DNA from: Burkholderiaceae bacterium
Lineage (GTDB): Bacteria; Pseudomonadota; Gammaproteobacteria; Burkholderiales; Burkholderiaceae_C
NCBI GenBank assembly: GCA_019745555.1
Contig: JAIESX010000039.1
Location: forward strand, 1 to 64,000
Direction: 5' to 3'
Length of the DNA stretch: 64,000 bases
Under the pieces are notes generated by a model. It saw only the letters and a program-made list of their open reading frames with translations. It was not told the DNA's origin and searched no databases. The translations under genes and the position numbers were made by a program. This document shows positions 1-8,672 of this stretch, piece by piece. The first letter of the stretch is position 1. Every line of letters begins with the position of its first letter.

Positions 1-898
1 GGCTGCGTTCCTTGAGCTGCACGATGAGTTGCACCGGCTGGCCGATGGCCAGCGGCAGCGCCGCGCCACGCTGCGCGCTCTGCACCGAGAAGCTCAGCGG
101 CAGCAGACCATCGCGCAGCGCTCGCGCCGCACCGAGCAGCCGCAGGCGCGCCTGCGGCACATCGGCCAGCTGCGCGCCCGCGATGCGCGCACCCAGCGTG
201 GCATCGGGCGTACTGGCTTCCACCTGCATGTAGGCAGGATCCACCACCTCGAACAGCACATCACGCGCCTGCACCACCTGCCCGGCCACCAGGGCCACGC
301 TGGCCACCACGCCGGAGACCGGCGCCGCCAGCGCCTCGCGCCGCGAGAGGCTCGCGCCCACGCTGGCCTCGCGTTCGCGCAGGCCGCTCAGCTCGGCGCG
401 TGCCGCGTCGATCTCCTTGCGCGGCACCGTGCCCTCCAGGCTTTCGAGACGCTGCACGCGCTGCTCGGCCAGCACGCGCTGGGTCCGCAGCTCGGCCAGC
501 TGGCTCTGCTGGTTGGCCGCGGCATAGGGCTCGGCCTCGTAGCGCACATAGGCCAGCACCTCGCCGCGTTTCACGGCCTGGCCCGCCACCGGCAGGCCAC
601 GCGGCCCGGGCTCGATGCGCCCGCCATAGACGGCCTGCACACGGCCGCTGCGGTTGGGATCCATCACCACGCGCGCGGGCAGCTGCAGCGTGGCCGCGGC
701 CTCGCCCATCTCGCTCACCGCGGTGCGCACGGCCAGGCGCCGCTGCGTGGCCTTGGGCACGTTCACACTGCCATCGGGCAGGCGCGCCAGGCCGGCGGCG
801 CCCACCACGGGCGCCTCCTCTTCATGCGCGTGCCCTTCATGGGCCTGCACGGGGGCCAGCCACAGGGCCAGCAGAACAACAGACAGGGTGCGTTTCAT
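1..898 (-). CDS. HlyD/CzcB-type efflux periplasmic adaptor subunit, partial (C-terminus beyond left edge)
   Basis: The reading frame opens with ATG at 898 and stays open to the window edge, about 299 codons, so the C-terminus is missing. The N-terminus is a signal peptide (MKRTLSVVLLALWLAPVQA) followed directly by a His/Glu-rich stretch (HEGHAHEEE), typical of metal-efflux adaptors. Then come a barrel-sandwich (lipoyl) half, a coiled coil at roughly residues 125-180 and the second lipoyl half (PVSGVVASVALVAGQ). The start overlaps the stop of the upstream gene by ATGA (895-898), so it is probably translationally coupled. Known role: it links an inner-membrane RND pump to the TolC-type channel encoded upstream. 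The pump gene presumably lies beyond the left edge. Substrate is not shown; a heavy metal cation is inferred from the His-rich segment. Confidence 0.85.
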   Translation of the reverse strand, partial: MKRTLSVVLLALWLAPVQAHEGHAHEEEAPVVGAAGLARLPDGSVNVPKATQRRLAVRTAVSEMGEAAATLQLPARVVMDPNRSGRVQAVYGGRIEPGPRGLPVAGQAVKRGEVLAYVRYEAEPYAAANQQSQLAELRTQRVLAEQRVQRLESLEGTVPRKEIDAARAELSGLREREASVGASLSRREALAAPVSGVVASVALVAGQVVQARDVLFEVVDPAYMQVEASTPDATLGARIAGAQLADVPQARLRLLGAARALRDGLLPLSFSVQSAQRGAALPLAIGQPVQLIVQLKERS

Positions 899-1500
899 AC
901 GGGCTCTCCCAGGCCGGGCAGCAGGCGCGCACGGGCGCGGCGCTGCAGATAGACATACGCCGCCGCCAGCAGCGCGGCGAGCACGGCCAGGCCGACCAGC
1001 ACCTGCACCCAGGGCAGGCCCGTGGCGTGCTCGGCGGGTGCCACTGTCACGGGCCGGCGCAGCGTGCCGTCGAGCAGATCACTGTCGTTGCCCAGCGTCA
1101 CGGTGAAGACCAGCGCGTGTTCACCGGGCTGGCGCAAGAGGGCCAGCAGGCGCTCGTCGCTCACCGCGTAATCCCCGTGGTCGGCATGGAAGGTCGCCGC
1201 GGCCTCGATACCGCCGGACTCCACCGTGACCTTGGCACCGAGCACGGGCGCGTTGCTGTCGTAGCGGTCGATCAAGAGCGACAGCTCCCGGTCGCCGAGT
1301 TCACCCACGAGCTCGAACAGATCGGTGTGCGCTTCCACACGCGGCAGTCCCGCACCCCCCACGGCCACCGCCGGGCCATCGAGGTGCTCACCGTTGGGGC
1401 CATGCGCCCCCGGCCCGGCCCAGGCCAGGCCCGCAAGGCCCAGCAGCCCCGTGAGTGCAAGCACACGCCCGCACGTCCAAAAAGTGTTCCCTGTCTTCAT
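895..1500 (-). CDS. Small periplasmic/membrane protein inside metal-efflux operon, unknown function
   Basis: About 201 residues. I choose ATG at 1500 because it overlaps the preceding stop in an ATGA (1497-1500); an in-frame ATG nine bases upstream is also possible. There is an N-terminal signal or TM segment (about residues 8-28), a periplasmic domain of roughly 120 residues with a beta-rich look (DRYDSNAPVLGAKVTVESGG), one C-terminal TM helix (about 165-188) and a basic tail (QRRARAR). No enzyme motif is visible. It lies between the outer-membrane channel gene and the adaptor gene, overlapping both by 4 bp, so it is probably an accessory part of the same efflux system. I do not recognise a named family with certainty. 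Confidence 0.75.
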   Translation of the reverse strand: MKTGNTFWTCGRVLALTGLLGLAGLAWAGPGAHGPNGEHLDGPAVAVGGAGLPRVEAHTDLFELVGELGDRELSLLIDRYDSNAPVLGAKVTVESGGIEAAATFHADHGDYAVSDERLLALLRQPGEHALVFTVTLGNDSDLLDGTLRRPVTVAPAEHATGLPWVQVLVGLAVLAALLAAAYVYLQRRARARLLPGLGEPV

Positions 1501-2723
1501 GGCAACCATCCCAAAGCTTGTTGATAGCGGGCGCGCGCCAGTCCCAGCGCGGCCTCCTGGCGGGCCCAGGCCGCCTGGGCCTGGTTGGCGGTGTTGAGTG
1601 CACGCAGCAGTTCGGGCAGGGCCAGCTCACCCGCCGCAAAGGCCCGGCGCAACAGCCCAGCGCGTTCCTGCAGCAGTGCAGCGCGTTCGCGCTCGGCCTC
1701 GCGCCGGGTCTCGGCATTGCGCAAGGCCAGGCGTGCCGTCTCCAGCGCCGCCCCCAGCTGCTCACGCAGACGCTGCTCGCTGGTCTCGGCCACCTCCAGC
1801 TCGCCGCGCGCGGCGGCTTCGAGCGGCAGGTTGCGGTCCTGCGTGCCGAAGGGCAGGCGCAGCCTCACGCCCAGACTGTTCTGCGAGGTGTTGCCCGGGC
1901 TCTGTTCCTGGCGATAGCCCACGCTCAGTTCGGGCGCATCGCGCCGCGAGTTCTGCACCACGTCCAGCTGGCTGCGGCTGAAGGCCAGGCGGCGCTGCGC
2001 CAGCGCAAGCTCGGGGTGCGCCTCGTCCAGTGCCGCGTTCAGGGGCGCCTCGGCCTCGGCGGGCTCGGGATCCAGCATCTGGCCGGTGAGCAGCTGCCAG
2101 CGGGTACGGCCCTCGCTCAGGCGTTGGCGCGCCTCGAGCGTGAGGGCCTGCGCCGCCAGCAGCTCGGCCCGCGCGGCCATGGCATCGGCGCGCGCGAGGT
2201 CGCCCGCGCGCACGCGGCGCTCCACGTCGTCGGCCAGTTCCTGCAGCACCTGCTGCTGGGCCTGGGCATGCTCCAGCTCGGCCTGCAGCAGCCGCAGGTT
2301 CCAGGCCTGCTCGCGCAGCTCGCCGGCCAGGCGCAGCTGCAAGGCGCGCGTCTGTTCCTGCGCCAGTTGCGTCTGCTGTTCGGCCGCAGTCTGCCGCGCC
2401 GAGCGCTGCCCCGGCAGCCACAGCGGCCAGGCCAGGCCGACTTCGTTTTCGGTCTGCCCGCTGGCCACGCCGCGGCCCTCGCGCCGGCCCAGCTCCAGCG
2501 CGGGCGGGCGCGCCCACAGGCTGTCGGCGGCCACGCGCGCGGCCTCGGCGCCGCGCTGCTGCGCCCCGGCCTCGCGCGCCGAGACCGAGCGCTGCCAGGC
2601 GGCATCGAGCGCGGCCTTCAATGAAATGCGTGTGTCGGCCGTCGCCGCATCCGTCTGCGCCTGGGCGGCGCTCAACGCCACCCCCAGCGCCACGGCCAGG
2701 ACACACCTCGATAAGGAATACAC
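1497..2723 (-). CDS. TolC-family outer membrane efflux channel (CusC/CzcC-like)
   Basis: About 408 residues: a cleavable signal peptide (CVLAVALGVALSAAQA), then two long Gln/Ala/Glu/Arg-rich helical repeats typical of outer-membrane factors (for example LRLPFGTQDRN, conserved near the middle). No ATG exists between the signal peptide and an implausible upstream Met at 2804. Tandem GTG codons at 2726 and 2723 follow a GGGGG ribosome-binding site at 4 and 7 nt, and 2723 is better spaced. The stop overlaps the next gene by ATGA. Known role of the family: trimeric beta-barrel/alpha-barrel exit duct for RND pumps. With the adaptor and the His-rich neighbour it points to metal efflux. Confidence 0.85.
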   Translation of the reverse strand: MYSLSRCVLAVALGVALSAAQAQTDAATADTRISLKAALDAAWQRSVSAREAGAQQRGAEAARVAADSLWARPPALELGRREGRGVASGQTENEVGLAWPLWLPGQRSARQTAAEQQTQLAQEQTRALQLRLAGELREQAWNLRLLQAELEHAQAQQQVLQELADDVERRVRAGDLARADAMAARAELLAAQALTLEARQRLSEGRTRWQLLTGQMLDPEPAEAEAPLNAALDEAHPELALAQRRLAFSRSQLDVVQNSRRDAPELSVGYRQEQSPGNTSQNSLGVRLRLPFGTQDRNLPLEAAARGELEVAETSEQRLREQLGAALETARLALRNAETRREAERERAALLQERAGLLRRAFAAGELALPELLRALNTANQAQAAWARQEAALGLARARYQQALGWLP

Positions 2724-2831
2724 CACAGGACCCCCGGAGTGATCTGCACGACCCGCGCGCGCCGGCTCAGCGGCCACGCGCGGACGAAGGAACCACGCGC
2801 GCACCCCGCAGGGCGCCGCGCGCGGCCAGGC

Positions 2832-3188
2832 TCAGATCAGGCTTCGGGGGGGACGGCGCAGGCCGTCGAGATAGGGCGGGGGCGGCACGGCCTGGGCAGC
2901 CTGCGCCACATGCTGGGGCAGCGGCTCCAGCGCCACGACCGCAGGGGCCGCGATGACGCCGAAGTGGTGGAAACAGCAGTCGGCCATCATGTGCTCGAAC
3001 GACTCCTCGGAATCGTCGGCATGCACATGGCCCTGGCTGTCATGGTGATGCGCCTCGCCCTGCCAGTGCATGACGGTGTGCTCCAGCGCCTCGCGCTGCT
3101 CGGCCCAGAACTGCACCAGGCCGGCCGCCGAGGCGACCTGCCAGACGTTCATCAGAACCAGCAGAAGAGCAATGAAGCGTGTACGCAC
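2832..3188 (-). CDS. Small His/Cys-containing exported protein upstream of efflux operon
   Basis: The frame is open from a GTG at 3260, but a start at GTG 3188 gives a classic signal peptide (RTR, then FIALLLVLMNVW, then QVASA), so 3188 (about 118 residues) is preferred even though no clear ribosome-binding site is seen. The mature part holds His clusters (EAHHHDSQGHVHADD) and a compact HMMADCCFHH segment, followed by a Pro-rich tail. Such residues suggest binding of a soft or transition metal in the periplasm. It is transcribed in the same direction as the TolC-type gene about 110 bp downstream and is probably co-regulated with it. No named family is recognised. Confidence 0.65.
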   Translation of the reverse strand: MRTRFIALLLVLMNVWQVASAAGLVQFWAEQREALEHTVMHWQGEAHHHDSQGHVHADDSEESFEHMMADCCFHHFGVIAAPAVVALEPLPQHVAQAAQAVPPPPYLDGLRRPPRSLI

Positions 3189-3375
3189 GGCGCGCGTATT
3201 AGCAGCAGGCCGGTCGGCCCTGTCCGCGCTGGGGAGATCGCTGCCCCGGCCACAGAACACAGGCTGTGCGAGCTACACCGCGTGGATCGCCGGCCGTCAC
3301 GTGACCTATGACGGCCACCCGGGCGAGATGCACATGGAGCACTTCCGAGGCTGTCGGTAATGGGCTCATCCAGCC

Positions 3376-4395
3376 CTACAGTGGCAACGACCGGTTATCC
3401 CCGTCAGCCAGCGACACGGCCTTGAGGTGAATCTGGTAGCGCCCGGAGTTCACCAACGCCACGGCCTGCTCCGCGGCCCAGGGGGAGCTGGTGCTGTAGT
3501 TCAGGCGGACTTCGGCGCCCTGCCCGCGGCGCAGGGCCTGGCGCATGAAGGCGTGCCAGGGCACGGCGTCGGGTGCGTTGGGTGCGATCACGGCCACGGG
3601 CTGGCCGCTGCGGGTGTCGTACAGCGCGGCGTCGAAGGTGATGCGTGCGAGGCTGTCGTAGCCAACGTTCAGCACATCGACGATGACGACGATCTCGTCG
3701 CGACCCGAGGTGCCCTGGACGACTTCCGCGCGCTTGAGGTCCAGGCTCAGCTGGAGCGGCGCCTCGATGTGGACCTTGGTGCCCGCGGGCAGGGGCGCAG
3801 GCGTGGCGGCCACGGCGGGCTCGGTTACCACGGCGGAGGCAGCGGCCACGGCAGGCGCCGGCGCAGCCTCTGGCGTGGCAGGTGCAGGGGACGGCACCGC
3901 CACGGGGGCCGGCTTGGGCGCAGGTTTGGGGACGGGCTTGGGCGCCGGGCGGGGCGCGGGGGTGCTCACGGCCACCGGCGGGAGCACGGGCTCCGGCTCC
4001 TGCAGCAGGTAGAGGCCGCCGACCACGGCCACCAGCAGGGCGACCACTGCGGTGCCGATCATGATGCGGTAACGTGCCAGCAGCTCTTCCAGCACGGGCC
4101 GCAGGCGGCGCGCGGCGGTCTTGCGAGCCAGGGCCAGTTCTTCCAGCACCTGCTCGCCCTTGGCTTCGAAGTCGGCGGGGGACTTGAGCCGGAACCCTTC
4201 CTTGTGCAGGGCCTGCTTCTGCAGGCGCCGCAGGTAGTGGATGCGCTTGAGCAGTTCGGGCGGCACGGCGTAGCGCGTCGTGCGCAGGCGCTGGCCCAGG
4301 CCCATGCCCGTGCTGCCCCAGTCACGCTGGAGCGCGCGCTCGATGCGTCTGCAGATGTCGAGGACCTTGTCCTTGTCTTTGTTCTTGTTGCTCAT
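3376..4395 (-). CDS. Hypothetical single-pass membrane protein with Pro/Ala-rich linker
   Basis: 339 residues, ATG preceded by GGGAAG and GAGG. The cytoplasmic N-terminal part (about 1-110) is charged and helical (VLDICRRIERALQRDW, LLKRIHYLRRLQKQ). One TM helix follows (about 112-132, MIGTAVVALLVAVVGGLYLL), then a low-complexity PKPAPKPAP linker (about 140-200) and a C-terminal globular region of about 130 residues that looks beta-rich (IEAPLQLSLDLKRAEVV, DEIVVIVDVLNVGYDSL). The architecture suggests an envelope protein whose C-domain is held away from the membrane. No enzymatic motif or recognised family. It is divergent from the Hsp70-like gene on the other side. Confidence 0.7.
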   Translation of the reverse strand: MSNKNKDKDKVLDICRRIERALQRDWGSTGMGLGQRLRTTRYAVPPELLKRIHYLRRLQKQALHKEGFRLKSPADFEAKGEQVLEELALARKTAARRLRPVLEELLARYRIMIGTAVVALLVAVVGGLYLLQEPEPVLPPVAVSTPAPRPAPKPVPKPAPKPAPVAVPSPAPATPEAAPAPAVAAASAVVTEPAVAATPAPLPAGTKVHIEAPLQLSLDLKRAEVVQGTSGRDEIVVIVDVLNVGYDSLARITFDAALYDTRSGQPVAVIAPNAPDAVPWHAFMRQALRRGQGAEVRLNYSTSSPWAAEQAVALVNSGRYQIHLKAVSLADGDNRSLPL

Positions 4396-4608
4396 GCCTC
4401 GTGCTTCCCTGGCGTGCGCCCAAGGTCAGGCGCAAGTTCAGCGGTCGAGTCTACGGCCAGTGGCGGCCAGATTTGCGGCTGTAGGGTCTTGTTTACAAAG
4501 CCTCACACAGTGGCGGCGCTGCGGCGAGCTCGCGCTGCGCCGCAGGTGACAGAGGAGGGAATGGCACAATGCGCGTCCTCCGCGCCCCGCCCTCTTCCCT
4601 CTTTCTTC

Positions 4609-5856
4609 ATGTCTCGCCCCGGCACCCTTGGCATCGACTTCGGCACCTCCAATTCCGCGATGGCCTGGGCCGCGCCCGGGGGCACGGCGCGGCTGATCGC
4701 GCTGGAGGGCGAGGCCACGGCCATGCCAACGGCGGTGTTCTACAACAGCGAAGACCTGAGCACCCACTTCGGCCGCGATGCGGTGACGCAGTATCTGGAG
4801 GGCACCGAGGGGCGGTTGATGCGCTCGCTCAAGAGCCTGCTGGGCAGCGCGCTGCTGCAGGAGACCACGGTGGTGAACAACAGGCAGCTGAGCTTCCAGG
4901 ACATCATCGCCACCTTCCTGGCCACGCTGCGCGAGCGCGCGACAACGGCGCTGGGTGCGGCGCCCACGCGCGTGGTGCTGGGCCGGCCCGTGCATTTCGT
5001 GGACGACGATGCGGCGCGCGATGCGCAGGCCCAGGCCTCGCTGCTGCAGGCGGCCCACAGCGTGGGCTTCGAGCGGGTGAGCTTTCAGCTCGAGCCGATT
5101 GCCGCGGCGCTGGACTTCGAGCGCCGGCTGGACAAGGAAAGCACGGTGCTGGTAGTGGACATAGGCGGCGGCACCTCGGACTTCACGGTGGTGCGGCTGG
5201 GACCGCAGCGCGTGGGGAAGACCGAACGGGCCGAGGACGTGCTGGCCACCACGGGCGTGCACATCGGCGGCACGGATTTCGACCACAGGCTGAGCCTGGA
5301 GCAGGTCATGCCTCTGCTGGGTTACCGCCACCTCGGCCCGGAGGGGCGCGAGGTGCCGAGCCGCGTGTTCTTCGACCTGGCCACCTGGCACCTGATCCAC
5401 CGCCTGTCCACGCAGAAGGCGCTGGCCGAGGCCCAGGCCCTGTGGACCAACTACAGCGACGTGGGCCTGCACCGGCGCCTGATGCGCGTGCTGACCGAAC
5501 GCCACGGCCACCACATCGCGCATGCGGTGGAACAGGCCAAGATCAGATGCTCTCAATTCGATAGCGATACGGTGGTGGGCCTGGCCTTCGTGGAGCCGGC
5601 ATTGGCCGCACCCATGACGACGGCCGCGCTGCGCGAGCAGCTCGACGAGCTGCTGCAGCGCACCGTGGCCTGCGCGCGCGAGTGTGTGCGGCAAGCCGGA
5701 GTGGCCGACGACCAGCTTGCGGCGATCTACCTCACGGGCGGCTCCTCGGCCCTGCGGCCCTTCCAGCGCGTGTTGCAGGCGGCCTTTGCGGGTGTGCCGC
5801 TGGTGGAAGGCGATCTGTTCGGCGGCGTGGCCTCGGGCCTGGCTTACAGCGGCTGA
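4609..5856 (+). CDS. Hsp70-family ATPase-domain protein (YegD-like)
   Basis: 415 residues from ATG 4609. Diagnostic actin/Hsp70 ATPase motifs are visible: phosphate-1 loop GIDFGTSNSA at the N-terminus, phosphate-2 VVDIGGGTSDF near residue 180, and adenosine motif YLTGGSSALRPF near the C-terminus. It lacks the C-terminal peptide-binding domain of DnaK, so it corresponds to the short YegD-type subfamily of unknown client. An in-frame ATG at 4561 sits just after AGAGGAGGGA but only 2 nt away; the 4609 start places the GIDFGT motif at the usual distance from the N-terminus. Its stop lies inside the 3' end of the convergent gene (13-bp overlap). Confidence 0.85.
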   Translation: MSRPGTLGIDFGTSNSAMAWAAPGGTARLIALEGEATAMPTAVFYNSEDLSTHFGRDAVTQYLEGTEGRLMRSLKSLLGSALLQETTVVNNRQLSFQDIIATFLATLRERATTALGAAPTRVVLGRPVHFVDDDAARDAQAQASLLQAAHSVGFERVSFQLEPIAAALDFERRLDKESTVLVVDIGGGTSDFTVVRLGPQRVGKTERAEDVLATTGVHIGGTDFDHRLSLEQVMPLLGYRHLGPEGREVPSRVFFDLATWHLIHRLSTQKALAEAQALWTNYSDVGLHRRLMRVLTERHGHHIAHAVEQAKIRCSQFDSDTVVGLAFVEPALAAPMTTAALREQLDELLQRTVACARECVRQAGVADDQLAAIYLTGGSSALRPFQRVLQAAFAGVPLVEGDLFGGVASGLAYSG

Positions 5857-6431
5857 GCCGCGAGGCCCTGGTCGGCCATCTGCCCGGACCGTTCCTCGCG
5901 CACCATGCTCAGGCCGTCAGCGTCCAGGCGGTAGCGTTGCTTGGGGCTGACCTGGCCGTCCCAGACGGACGCCTCGACCACGCCGTCACCCGCCAGGGCC
6001 GGCAGGGCGCAACCGGTCTCGCCCTGGATGGGCAGCAGGCGCACGAGACGGCGCGGCGTGTAGGCCAGCAGGTGGTGCACGCAGCCCTCGGCCTGCTGCA
6101 CGGTCAGGGCGAGCTGACGCTGTGAACGCTGGCGGTCGATGATGATGGCGCGGATCTCGATGCGCCCGCCGGGCACGAGCTGGTGCTCGGCGCTGAAGAG
6201 GGCCGAGCCGATGCGCACGCTGATCTGGCTGCGCCCGCTGGCATCGGGCTCACTGGACGCGAGGGTGATGGCCTCGACCTTGCTGTCGCCGTCCAGGTCC
6301 ACGTAGAGGCGCTGCAGTTCCTTGCCGGCGACAGGCGGGGCCAGCAGGAGCAGCGCACACAGCAGGACCACGGCGGTCCCGGGGCCGATCGATACGGCCA
6401 TGGGCCTGCGGCCCCATGCTCTGGTGTTCAT
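5844..6431 (-). CDS. Hypothetical exported protein
   Basis: 195 residues from ATG 6431. Signal peptide or N-terminal TM segment (ISGPG-like lead, then TAVVLLCALLLLAPPVAG), followed by a soluble part with a possible calcium-like loop (YVDLDGDSKVEAITLAS), resembling the FG-GAP/VCBS-style DxDGD motif that is often structural. Two Cys (CVHH and GCALP) could form a periplasmic disulfide. It ends with TAA at 5844, overlapping the end of the convergent Hsp70-like gene by 13 bp. No named family recognised. Confidence 0.65.
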   Translation of the reverse strand: MNTRAWGRRPMAVSIGPGTAVVLLCALLLLAPPVAGKELQRLYVDLDGDSKVEAITLASSEPDASGRSQISVRIGSALFSAEHQLVPGGRIEIRAIIIDRQRSQRQLALTVQQAEGCVHHLLAYTPRRLVRLLPIQGETGCALPALAGDGVVEASVWDGQVSPKQRYRLDADGLSMVREERSGQMADQGLAAQPL

Positions 6432-6493
6432 GTGTGACGCCCCCTGTTGTTGTTCTGCGCGCCAGTGTAGGACGCGTCTGCGCCGCTTGGCTA

Positions 6494-6508
6494 TCCCCCA
6501 AAAGGGGC
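6494..6508. repeat. Short hairpin CCCCCAAAAGGGG between two minus-strand genes
   Basis: A CCCC/GGGG stem with an AAAA loop lies in the 119 bp between the 195-residue exported protein and the 109-residue protein, both on the minus strand. There is no T-tract, so an intrinsic terminator is not supported. It may be a degenerate member of an intergenic repeat family. Confidence 0.3.
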
Positions 6509-6550
6509 AGAGGGCAACACTGAAGCAGCGGGGCGCCGCGGGGCGCGCGC

Positions 6551-6880
6551 TCAGTCGGTGGGGATCCGGGGGTCGTTCAGGCCGCCCCAGCGGCTGCTTT
6601 CCTGGGTATAGGCCGGGTCCAGGCAACGGTTGGTGAAGCCCACGGGGCCGTAGTCGGCCTTGTAGACCACCCAGGTGCTCCAGCCATTGCGCTCGTCGCG
6701 ACCGAAGTATTCGAAGCTGAGTTCCTCGGGCGAGACCAGCTTGCCGAACTGCGCCGACACGGCGCGCGCCACATCGACCAGGGTTTCAACGGCGACGGTG
6801 CGTCGCATGGATTCTTCATAGCCCACCTGTCCGGGCCTGTACTTGGGCATGGCGTCTCTGTCTTCAGCGGTCTCGTTCAT
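6551..6880 (-). CDS. Small conserved-looking hypothetical protein
   Basis: 109 residues from ATG 6880, preceded by GGGG. The frame is open further upstream but that part looks non-coding. The protein is soluble, with no signal peptide or TM segment, and has a compact alpha/beta-looking core (SFEYFGRDERNGWSTWVVYKADYGPVGF). It is divergent from the PanE-type reductase gene with about 215 bp between. Function unknown. Confidence 0.6.
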   Translation of the reverse strand: MNETAEDRDAMPKYRPGQVGYEESMRRTVAVETLVDVARAVSAQFGKLVSPEELSFEYFGRDERNGWSTWVVYKADYGPVGFTNRCLDPAYTQESSRWGGLNDPRIPTD

Positions 6881-7095
6881 CCCCAACACGCCGCGCGGCG
6901 CGTGGGCTCCAACGGGTTCAAGAATAGCACCGGGCCATGGATCCATCTGCGGCAAAGCGCCCGATTCCCCGCATGGCGGAATGGGCACCGGCCTAAATCG
7001 TGACAAGGCGTAACCTCGGGCGTGGTCACGCAATGACCCGCGCGTCACCTCGTGTTTGCTGCGCAGACAGAATCACGCCCCAGGAGCATCTCTTC

Positions 7096-8007
7096 ATGAA
7101 AACCCTCATCCTCGGCGCCGGCGGTATCGGCGGCTATTTCGGTGCGCGGCTGATCCAGGCCGGCGCGGACGTCACTTTCCTCGTGCGCGAAGCGCGCCAG
7201 CAATTGCTGGAACGCGCGGGCCTGCAGATCGAGACGCCCGGTGGCAACTTCAGCGTGCAGCCGCGCACGGTGACGGCGACCACGGTGCAGCCGGACTACG
7301 ACCTGATCGTGCTGGCGCCCAAGGCCTATGACCTGGACGATGCGCTGGCCTCTCTGGCGCAGGCCGATGCGCGCGGCGCCATCCTGCCCTTCCTCAACGG
7401 TCTGGACCATCTGCGCGTGCTGGACGCGCGCTACGGCCGCGCGCGCGTGCTCGGCGGTGTGGCGCACATCGCGGCCACGATCACACCCACCGGCGCGGTC
7501 AGGCAGCTCAGCCCGCTGCACCGGCTGACCGTGGGCGCGCGCGATGCGGCGCACGAGGCGCTGGCGCGCGACTTCATCGCACTCTGCGGGCGCGCCCAGT
7601 TCGACAGCGCCTACAGCGAGGACATCGAGCAGGTGCTGTGGAACAAGTGGGTGTTCCTGGCCACACTGGCGGGCATGACCACGGCGTGCCAGGGCTCGGT
7701 GGGCGAGATCCTGGCCACACCCGAGGGCGAGGCGCTGACGCGGCAGATGTTTGCCGAGTGCTGCGCCGTGGCGCGGGCCCAGGACCATGCGGTGAGCGAG
7801 GAGGAACAGGGCAAGGCCCTGGCCATGCTGACGCAAAAGGGCTCGGCCTTCACGGCCTCGATGCTGCGCGATCTGCAGGGCGGGCAGCGCACGGAGCACG
7901 AGCACATCCTCGGGGACATGGTGCGCCGCGGGCTGGCCGCGGGCGTGAACGTGGACCTGCTGCGCCTGGCCTGGACGCACATGGCGGTGCGCGCCGCGCA
8001 GCGCTGA
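7096..8007 (+). CDS. panE: Ketopantoate reductase (PanE/ApbA family)
   Basis: 303 residues; ATG 7096 is preceded by AGGAG at good spacing. The N-terminal Rossmann fold starts MKTLILGAGGIGGYFGARL (GxGxxG, NADPH binding). The C-terminal helical domain contains the catalytic-lysine region NKWVFLATLAGMT and the SSMLRDLQ-like motif as ASMLRDLQGG, followed by E. Known reaction: NADPH-dependent reduction of 2-dehydropantoate to pantoate for coenzyme A. Many Burkholderiales carry several paralogues of this family, so a different 2-oxoacid substrate cannot be excluded. It stands alone and ends 5 bp before the convergent gene. Confidence 0.85.
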   Translation: MKTLILGAGGIGGYFGARLIQAGADVTFLVREARQQLLERAGLQIETPGGNFSVQPRTVTATTVQPDYDLIVLAPKAYDLDDALASLAQADARGAILPFLNGLDHLRVLDARYGRARVLGGVAHIAATITPTGAVRQLSPLHRLTVGARDAAHEALARDFIALCGRAQFDSAYSEDIEQVLWNKWVFLATLAGMTTACQGSVGEILATPEGEALTRQMFAECCAVARAQDHAVSEEEQGKALAMLTQKGSAFTASMLRDLQGGQRTEHEHILGDMVRRGLAAGVNVDLLRLAWTHMAVRAAQR

Positions 8008-8012
8008 AGCGC

Positions 8013-8672
8013 TCAGAGCGATCCGTACTGCGTGCCGCCGGCCACGGGCTGGCTTTCAAGCGGGGCGAGATCGGACTGGTATTCGAGGTCACCCAGGTGC
8101 AACGGCGGCGGCTTGACGCCGCGCGCGATGGCCTGCTCGAAGGCGCGCATCTCGTCCTCGCTCACCGGCTCGTGGCGCGAGCTGGGACGCAGCGGGGACG
8201 GCCGGGCCGCTGCGGGTGCCGGCGCGGGCGTTGCGGCCGGCCGCGGCCTGGGGGCAACGTCGCTGGCGCGGTAGCCGCGGCCGAAGCTGTTGACCTCCGG
8301 GTGGAAACGCCAGTAGATCGAATCGATGCGCACGCCGTACTGGGCGAAGGTGCGCTCGCAGAGGAACCTCTCCACCTCGTTGAAGCGCATCACCTTGCCG
8401 CCGCGCCGGGCGACGAAGCCGCTGGCCACGTCGATCACCACCATGAAGCGGTGCTGACGCTCGTCCAGGCCCACCGCCTTGAACTTGTACATGCCGGAGA
8501 TGATTTCGAGCAGCAGCAGGTTGTCGCGCACGGACTGGTAGACCATCTCGCGGCGCAGCTGCTTGCGCTCGTCCAGCGTCATGCGCCGCGGACCGCCGAG
8601 GTCGGTCAGCGGTCCGGTCCCGAAAGGTGTGGGTGGCTGCGGTGTGGTTTTCTGCTTGAAGAGGCCGAACAT
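8013..8672 (-). CDS. Hypothetical cytoplasmic protein
   Basis: 219 residues from ATG 8672, no signal peptide or TM. N-terminal half: a charged helix (MTLDERKQLRREMVYQSVRDNLLLLEII is its neighbourhood) followed by a beta-rich segment around HRFMVVIDVASGFV and FLCERTFAQYGVRI. A Pro/Ala-rich linker (about 145-165) leads to a short conserved-looking tail with DEMRAFEQAIARG. It is convergent with the panE-like gene (5 bp apart). No family recognised with confidence. Confidence 0.65.
   Translation of the reverse strand: MFGLFKQKTTPQPPTPFGTGPLTDLGGPRRMTLDERKQLRREMVYQSVRDNLLLLEIISGMYKFKAVGLDERQHRFMVVIDVASGFVARRGGKVMRFNEVERFLCERTFAQYGVRIDSIYWRFHPEVNSFGRGYRASDVAPRPRPAATPAPAPAAARPSPLRPSSRHEPVSEDEMRAFEQAIARGVKPPPLHLGDLEYQSDLAPLESQPVAGGTQYGSL

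Noticed and set aside
3427-4608. Long N-terminal extension of the Hsp70-like frame
   Set aside because: The frame is open upstream, but it is antisense to the 339-residue membrane protein and looks like shadow sequence; the Hsp70 motif begins right after ATG 4609.
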